Assembly (NCBI GenBank): GCA_019113985.1
Contig: DXGJ01000017.1
Location: 1 to 38,517, forward strand
Source of the DNA: Candidatus Levilactobacillus faecigallinarum
GTDB lineage: Bacteria > Bacillota > Bacilli > Lactobacillales > Lactobacillaceae
DNA length: 38,517 nt
Direction: 5' to 3'
Made by a program: the position numbers and the translations under genes. The notes beneath the pieces are model-generated. The model ran no database searches, was not told the origin of the DNA, and was given only the letters and a program-made list of their open reading frames with translations. This document shows positions 33,539 through 38,517 of the stretch, in pieces. How positions within the stretch are numbered: position 1 is the first letter of the stretch; each line of letters opens with the position of its first letter.

Positions 33539-34420
33539 ATGAAAAAACTGTTATTGGGGGCCCTGGGGCTGTTAAGTCTGACCCTGGCCGGCTGCTCAGC
33601 TTCACTGACCACCAACAAGACAACCTACCACCCCACGGCGCTGACCGCCGTGGTCAAGGGCGACGCCAAAACCAAGCGCGTCACTTATCAAATCGCCGAT
33701 GGAACCAAGCAGACGGCTAAGGTCAACGCCGGCACCTACTTCTTCCAGGTTCCCACGGCGACGCAGGACCAGACCGTCAAGATCACTGCGGGTGGCTCCC
33801 ACAAGACGGTTACGGTCAAGGCGACTAAGCAATTAGCCACCTACAAGACCTTCGCTAAACAATATAATCAGATGGTGATTGCCAGCCATCTGCCAACCAA
33901 GGTCCAAAAACAGCTTCAAACCGCGCAAAAGGATCAAGCCAAGACTAAGCAAAAATTAGCAGCTCTTGCAAAGTCCAATCCAACGGCCGCAGCCGCTGCC
34001 GTTAAGCAACAACAAGCCGCCGCCCAACAGTTGCAGGCTAAACTGGCCACGGCCAAGAAGCAGGCCAAGGACGAGCTACTCCCCACCAACGTCAAGGATG
34101 GGGTCCAGAACCTGACCAGCACTAAGGACGCAACGGTGCGGGCCAACGTCCAGGATGGGCACTTAATGGGAATCGCTATGATTGTCCCCACCAAGCAGAT
34201 GAAGACCAAGAGCGGTCAGAAGAGCTTCGGGACCACCTTTGCCTTATTGGGGAGCACGTTAAAGGCCAATCCCAAGTACGTCATCAAGCAATTCGAGAAG
34301 GTCCTGAAGGATGCCAAGTCCAACAGCAGTTCCACCAAGACCAAGACGATTCATTCCCACGGTATCCGGTTTAATACGGGATTCTCGACCGACCACCTCT
34401 ACATTTACATGACCAAATAA
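33539..34420 (+). CDS. Lipoprotein of unknown function with a coiled-coil region
   Basis: 293 residues. Signal peptide with lipobox LAGC (Cys near 19), so lipid-anchored outside. Residues about 25-95 form a Thr-rich beta domain. A Gln/Ala/Lys-rich helical stretch of about 70 residues follows (KQQQAAAQQLQAKLATAKKQ), a likely coiled coil. The last 100 residues (DGHLMGIAMIVPTKQMK onward) may be a small alpha-beta domain. ATG 33539 is preferred; the in-frame ATG 33524 abuts the AAAAGG site. No family recognised. Confidence 0.75.
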   Translation: MKKLLLGALGLLSLTLAGCSASLTTNKTTYHPTALTAVVKGDAKTKRVTYQIADGTKQTAKVNAGTYFFQVPTATQDQTVKITAGGSHKTVTVKATKQLATYKTFAKQYNQMVIASHLPTKVQKQLQTAQKDQAKTKQKLAALAKSNPTAAAAAVKQQQAAAQQLQAKLATAKKQAKDELLPTNVKDGVQNLTSTKDATVRANVQDGHLMGIAMIVPTKQMKTKSGQKSFGTTFALLGSTLKANPKYVIKQFEKVLKDAKSNSSSTKTKTIHSHGIRFNTGFSTDHLYIYMTK

Positions 34421-34424
34421 CCGC

Positions 34425-34462
34425 AACAGCGACTGGTAACTCACATACCGGTCGCTGTTTTT
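34425..34462 (+). terminator. Intrinsic terminator of the lipoprotein gene
   Basis: AACAGCGACTGGTA/TACCGGTCGCTGTT with one G-U pair, then TTTT. Confidence 0.85.
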
Positions 34463-34673
34463 GTTTCCGTCATTTAGCCGCTTGTCAAGTCCCTGCCGAC
34501 CCATCCAGCACCCCATTTATCGCGGGTAATCGTTGTCCGGCACCGTGACTGCTCATCAGCACAACGGCTTGTTCCCTTGGCCTATTTTTAAGCTGAACTA
34601 TCCTAACCCGTGGTTCTAAAGTGTAATCATTTTCATCCCTCTCGATAGTGCCGCATAATAACGGTATGCTGTG

Positions 34674-34714
34674 ATAGTGAAACTTGTCCAATTTGGGAAT
34701 TGTTCACTATACCA
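34674..34714 (+). promoter_or_regulatory. Operator/promoter of the second marR gene
   Basis: ATAGTGAA (34674-34681) and TTCACTAT (34703-34710) are perfect inverted repeats 21 bases apart; a third ATAGTG is at 34645. TTGTCC (34685-34690), 18 bases, TATACC (34709-34714) may be the promoter lying within it, suggesting autorepression. The rest of 34463-34673 shows no gene. Confidence 0.5.
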
Positions 34715-34742
34715 ACAGAATTTGTTTCAAGGGGGAGTTTAT

Positions 34743-35240
34743 ATGCAAAGTGAGGAGAGAGTATTTGAGACATTCCTACGGCAATACCGTGAGATTTTCT
34801 GCGTTCTAATCAACGCTGCCGAGCAGATTACGGGGCAATACTCATTGAGCTTTGAGCAATATCTGCTACTCAAACAGATTCATGAACAACGCAACATCAC
34901 GCTAAGCGAATTGGCCGACGACACACGGACCACCCGTTCAGCAGCGGCTCGGAAGTTACGGGCCCTGCTCCTCGATGGTTACGTGGAACAAGAAGCGAAG
35001 ATGGACGACCGGCGGGTCAAGTACCTGCGCCTGACACCTAAAGGGGAAAAGGTCGAAGACGAGATTCACGACGTCTTCCTGCAGAGCGCACGCTCCTGGA
35101 ACCAGATTCCAAGCGACCTCGAGGACGACACAATCAACGACTTCTTCACCCGTTACCAGAATAATCTGGCCATTTGGGACCGTAACCGGCCGAAGTTCCA
35201 CCGCCCCGTCTTACGCGCTCGTCATCAGGCAGAAGAATAA
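34743..35240 (+). CDS. MarR family transcriptional regulator
   Basis: 165 residues from ATG 34743, with GGGGGAG upstream. The winged helix reads ITLSELADDTRTTRSAAARKLRALLLDGYV, and the wing has MDDRRVKYLRLTPKG. A Cys near residue 20 (REIFCVLINAAEQ) is in the first helix, where some MarR proteins sense oxidants, but this is only suggestive. No adjacent divergent target; the likely target is its own promoter and perhaps remote genes. pepO follows behind a terminator. Confidence 0.85.
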   Translation: MQSEERVFETFLRQYREIFCVLINAAEQITGQYSLSFEQYLLLKQIHEQRNITLSELADDTRTTRSAAARKLRALLLDGYVEQEAKMDDRRVKYLRLTPKGEKVEDEIHDVFLQSARSWNQIPSDLEDDTINDFFTRYQNNLAIWDRNRPKFHRPVLRARHQAEE

Positions 35241-35267
35241 CCCAACGCATTGTTGGGTGAACCACCT

Positions 35268-35305
35268 AACGGGGTTGGGGGCCACGGGCCACCAACCCCG
35301 TTTTT
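35268..35305 (+). terminator. Intrinsic terminator of the second marR gene
   Basis: AACGGGGTTGG/CCAACCCCGTT, 11 bp with GCC/GGC inside, then TTTTT. A smaller CCCAAC/GTTGGG hairpin (35241-35257) precedes it. Confidence 0.88.
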
Positions 35306-35421
35306 AGGCCCCTGAACCCGAGAATGTTTACTTTTATGAGAATTTGATGATAAACTAGTTCCCTTTTGGTTTCAAATGGGTTAACCTTTGACTAACGTAC
35401 TATATAAGGAGGAATTTTCGT

Positions 35422-37374
35422 ATGCGATTCAATCACTTTGCAACTGGTTCCACCGGCGGAGCCGACGCCGTTGATATCGACGAAACGCAACTCACGCAAG
35501 ACCTCTACGAAGCCGTCAACGGCCAGTGGGCGGCCAACGCTACCATCCCCGGCGACCACTCATCAACCGGTGGGTTCATGGATCTGGTCGACAACATTGA
35601 AAAGACCTTGATACACGACTTTGCCGACCTCTTAGCCGGCACCCTGAAACCGGCCAACGCCGAAATGGGCGAGTTCAAGAAGTTTTACGAATTAGCCCGC
35701 GACTACGACCAACGCGATGCCAACGGGGCCGAACCCCTGAAGCCACTCCTGGCCAAGATTGAAAATCTCAAGAGCTTTGCGGACCTCAACGCCAACTTGG
35801 CGGACTGGTACCGTCAAGGACTCCCGGTGCCCATCGAAGTTGGGGTCGATCCCGACATGAAGGACACCAGCAACTACGCCTTATATGTAGACGCACCCGG
35901 CCTGATTTTACCGGACAAGACCTACTACGCCAAGGATAATCCGGCCGCCAAGCAGTTACTGCCAATCTACACCCAGATGGCCACCAAGCTACTGACCATG
36001 GTGGGCTACAGTGAGGCCGACGCGGCCACCAAGGTCGAACAGACCAAGCAGTTCGATGCCTTGATTGCGCCGCACGTGAAGTCCTCCGAGGAATCGGCCG
36101 ACTACGTCAAGATGTACAACCCCTTCCCATTAAAGGACGTTGACGCCAAGACCGATAAGCTCGACCTAAGTGCCGCCTTACAGGACCTCTTAGGGGACAC
36201 CCCGGAAACGGTCATCCTGCCCCAACCAACCTACTTCGACGCCGTGGGCGACCTGTTGTCCGCCGACAACTTCCCACTGGTCAAGAGTTGGATGCTGGTC
36301 AAGACGGTCATCGCCGCCAGCGGTACGCTGAGCGAAGAGTTCCGGCAAGTCAGCGGGACTTACGGTCGGGCCCTCTCCGGTCAGAAAGAAGCCCGGTCAC
36401 AGGCCAAGGCCGCTTACCGCTTAGCCACGACCTACTTCGACCAAGTCGTTGGGGACTACTACGGCCGTCGCTACTTCGGCGAGACCGCCAAAGCCGACGT
36501 CCGCAACATGGTCCTGAAGATGGCCGGCGTTTACCAGAACCGGCTCAAGAGCAACGACTGGTTGAGTGCCGATACCCGGCAGAAGGCCATCGTTAAGCTC
36601 CAGAAGTTGACCATCAAGGTGGGCTATCCAGATAAAATCAACCCGCTCTACGCGAAGTTCACGGTCAACCCGGACGACTCCCTGTTCGCCAATGCGCAAC
36701 GATTCGACGAGTTAGCCTTAGCCGACAACTTTGGTCACTGGGGACAACCCGTCGACCGCGAACGTTGGGACATGAGTGCCAACACGGTCAACGCCTACTA
36801 CTCGCCATCGAATAACGAAATCGTCTTCCCCGCCGCGATTCTTCAGGCACCATTCTATAGCCTGAAGCAATCCAGTAGCCAAAACTACGGAGGCATCGGG
36901 GCCGTCATTGCTCACGAAATCTCCCACGCCTTTGATAACAACGGGGCACAGTTCGACGAGTTCGGGAACCTGAACAACTGGTGGACCGACGCCGACCTGG
37001 CCCACTTCAAGGACCTGTCACAGGCCATGATTCACGAGTTCGACGGGATTCCGTTCGCCGGTCAAAAGGTTAACGGGACCCTGACCGTCTCCGAAAACAT
37101 CGCCGATGCCGGGGGCCTGAGCTGTGCCCTCGAGGCCGCTAAGTCCGAAGACGACGTGGACCTCCGCGGCTTCTTCCTCAACTGGGCCAACATCTGGCGG
37201 ATGAAGGCCACCACGGAATACATGCAACTCCTGTTGTCGATTGACGTGCACGCCCCGAACAAGCTCCGGGCCGACGTTCAGGTCAAGAACCTCGACGACT
37301 TCTACAGCACCTTCAACGTTCAACCGGGCGACGGCATGTACCTCGCACCGGACCAACGGGTGAAGATCTGGTAA
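35422..37374 (+). CDS. pepO: M13 family endopeptidase PepO
   Basis: 650 residues, neprilysin-type zinc metallopeptidase that cuts oligopeptides. Catalytic HEISH at 498-502 (zinc ligands H498, H502; base E499), third ligand E558 with D562 in ENIADAGG, and NAYYSPSNNEIVFPAAIL upstream, all intact. No signal peptide, so cytoplasmic, as for lactococcal and lactobacillar PepO. ATAAGGAGG lies before the ATG. It uses GC-rich codons throughout. A second, diverged copy follows 91 bases on. Confidence 0.94.
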   Translation: MRFNHFATGSTGGADAVDIDETQLTQDLYEAVNGQWAANATIPGDHSSTGGFMDLVDNIEKTLIHDFADLLAGTLKPANAEMGEFKKFYELARDYDQRDANGAEPLKPLLAKIENLKSFADLNANLADWYRQGLPVPIEVGVDPDMKDTSNYALYVDAPGLILPDKTYYAKDNPAAKQLLPIYTQMATKLLTMVGYSEADAATKVEQTKQFDALIAPHVKSSEESADYVKMYNPFPLKDVDAKTDKLDLSAALQDLLGDTPETVILPQPTYFDAVGDLLSADNFPLVKSWMLVKTVIAASGTLSEEFRQVSGTYGRALSGQKEARSQAKAAYRLATTYFDQVVGDYYGRRYFGETAKADVRNMVLKMAGVYQNRLKSNDWLSADTRQKAIVKLQKLTIKVGYPDKINPLYAKFTVNPDDSLFANAQRFDELALADNFGHWGQPVDRERWDMSANTVNAYYSPSNNEIVFPAAILQAPFYSLKQSSSQNYGGIGAVIAHEISHAFDNNGAQFDEFGNLNNWWTDADLAHFKDLSQAMIHEFDGIPFAGQKVNGTLTVSENIADAGGLSCALEAAKSEDDVDLRGFFLNWANIWRMKATTEYMQLLLSIDVHAPNKLRADVQVKNLDDFYSTFNVQPGDGMYLAPDQRVKIW

Positions 37375-37396
37375 TTTTTAACTGACACTTTAGCCG

Positions 37397-37433
37397 AAGC
37401 CACGTGCCCGTCTCGCGACGCCGTGGCTTTTGG
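37397..37433 (+). terminator. Probable terminator between the two pepO genes
   Basis: AAGCCACG/CGTGGCTT, 8 bp, with a 17-base loop and a short T run; weaker than the others here, so readthrough is likely. Confidence 0.55.
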
Positions 37434-37465
37434 TTTACATAAAACTTAGTGGGGAGGTCATACAC

Positions 37466-38517
37466 TTGAGTTCAAACAAAGATACACAAAGTTCAGACCA
37501 AGCAACAGCCTACAAACAAGATTTTTACAACGCCGTCAATCATGATTGGTACCAGCATGCCGTTATACCAGCCGACCAGCCGCTAACCGGTGGTTTTACA
37601 GATTTAAACGTTCAAGTAGAACATCACCTACGCCACGATTTTCGCAATTTACTTTCTGGCGAGATGCCCCCGACAACGCCTCAATTGGCAGAATTCAAAA
37701 AATTCTACGCCTTAGCCTGTGATTTTCCACAACGCGAGGCAGACGGCACTGCCCCCCTTCAAGCGCTGTTGCAACCAATTGAAGACCTGAAGAACCTAAC
37801 GGATTACAATGCTTATCTGGTAACAAGCTATCACAATGGCCTAACTGGCCCCTTTAAACTCCACGTACAACCTAATATGAAAAATACCAGTGAGTATGCC
37901 TTGTACTTAGAAGCTCCCGATTTAATTCTACCGGATACGACCTACTACACGACGCCAAACGATACTGCTAAAGCATTACTCGCAACTTACACTGAAACGG
38001 GAATCAAGCTTCTAAAATTGGCTGGTTATTCCGATGAACGCGCAACACAACGCGTAAATCAGTCTATCCGCTTCGACGCACTTCTTGCCCAACACGTTAA
38101 ATCCAACGAAGAGTCTGCTGATGACGTCAAGCGTTACAATCCCCTGCCCTTAGCTAAAGTTGTTGAACAGGTTCAAACATTAGACATCCAAAAGTTAATT
38201 CAAACGTTGCTTAAGGCCACGCCCCAACAAGTGATTGTAACGGACACCAAATTCTTCGACGCATTGCCTAGCCTCTTTACGTCCGATAATTTCGAGCTCT
38301 TTAAAGGATGGATTATTCTTAATGCCGTATTTGACGCTCATCAGAATTTAACCGAAGAATTTCGCCGAACCGGCGAGCAGTATCAGCAAGCCCTCTCAGG
38401 CCAAAAGCAGGCTTACTCTGCCAATCGTGCAGCCTACTACCTAGCCACTCATTATTTTGATCAAGTGGTGGGTGATTATTACGGCCGCAAATACTTCGGT
38501 GAACAAGCCAAAAATGA
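37466..38517 (+). CDS. Second M13 endopeptidase PepO (3' end outside window)
   Basis: 350 codons are visible without a stop. It starts at TTG 37466 with GGGGAGG eight bases upstream. The protein follows the first PepO along its length (for example FYNAVNHDWYQHAVIPADQP and YFDQVVGDYYGRKYFGEQAK), but the catalytic HExxH region lies beyond the window, so activity cannot be judged. Codons are clearly more AT-rich at third positions than in the first copy, and the N-terminus is shorter in Gly. Either an old duplicate under other selection or a copy from another lineage. Confidence 0.88.
   Translation, partial: MSSNKDTQSSDQATAYKQDFYNAVNHDWYQHAVIPADQPLTGGFTDLNVQVEHHLRHDFRNLLSGEMPPTTPQLAEFKKFYALACDFPQREADGTAPLQALLQPIEDLKNLTDYNAYLVTSYHNGLTGPFKLHVQPNMKNTSEYALYLEAPDLILPDTTYYTTPNDTAKALLATYTETGIKLLKLAGYSDERATQRVNQSIRFDALLAQHVKSNEESADDVKRYNPLPLAKVVEQVQTLDIQKLIQTLLKATPQQVIVTDTKFFDALPSLFTSDNFELFKGWIILNAVFDAHQNLTEEFRRTGEQYQQALSGQKQAYSANRAAYYLATHYFDQVVGDYYGRKYFGEQAKN

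Noticed and set aside
1..38517. CRISPR array or prophage
   Set aside because: No regularly spaced short direct repeats, cas genes, integrase or phage structural genes seen.

Overview
The window reads as chromosome of a fairly GC-rich member of the Lactobacillaceae; a Levilactobacillus-like species is my guess, not proven. The grounds are strong GGAGG-type ribosome binding sites, many TTG and GTG starts, GC-rich third codon positions, a LAB-type potABCD operon with a PotD lacking a lipobox, tandem VIT-family metal transporters beside a PerR-type regulator, and paired pepO genes. I see no transposase, integrase, phage structural gene or CRISPR array.

Layout. 1-3.7 kb: end of a xanthine permease gene, then an exporter-type ABC pair with a small partner gene. 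3.7-5.1 kb: tRNA-Ala(CGC), a small membrane protein and a pentapeptide-repeat protein. 5.3-7.9 kb: a MarR repressor divergent from a drug-efflux MFS pump, with a clear shared operator, then a GNAT acetyltransferase. 8.2-12.0 kb: potABCD, polyamine uptake. 12.1-15.8 kb, opposite strand: pstSCAB, phosphate uptake, with a terminator after pstS. 16.0-17.0 kb: three small genes, one of them an HPr-like protein without the phosphorylation residues.

17.2-21.2 kb: a translationally coupled three-gene cassette made of a nuclease-helicase fusion (XPD/DinG type, apparently without its Fe-S cysteines), a second PD-(D/E)XK-like protein and an sce7725-like protein. This is the best candidate in the window for an undescribed DNA-processing or defence system.

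21.2-22.5 kb and 29.5-30.5 kb are gene-free intervals between convergent genes. They carry five copies of one dispersed element of about 160-170 bp. Its stems are kept by compensatory changes between copies, so it is a structured repeat family that I cannot name.

22.5-38.5 kb: a lactonase, a GNAT protein, an APC permease, two VIT transporters with PerR boxes and perR, a secreted amidase, a yibE/yibF-like pair, a 41-residue basic protein under a promoter with a perfect palindrome, a universal stress protein, a lipoprotein, a second MarR regulator, and two adjacent M13 peptidase (PepO) genes. The second pepO runs off the end of the window.
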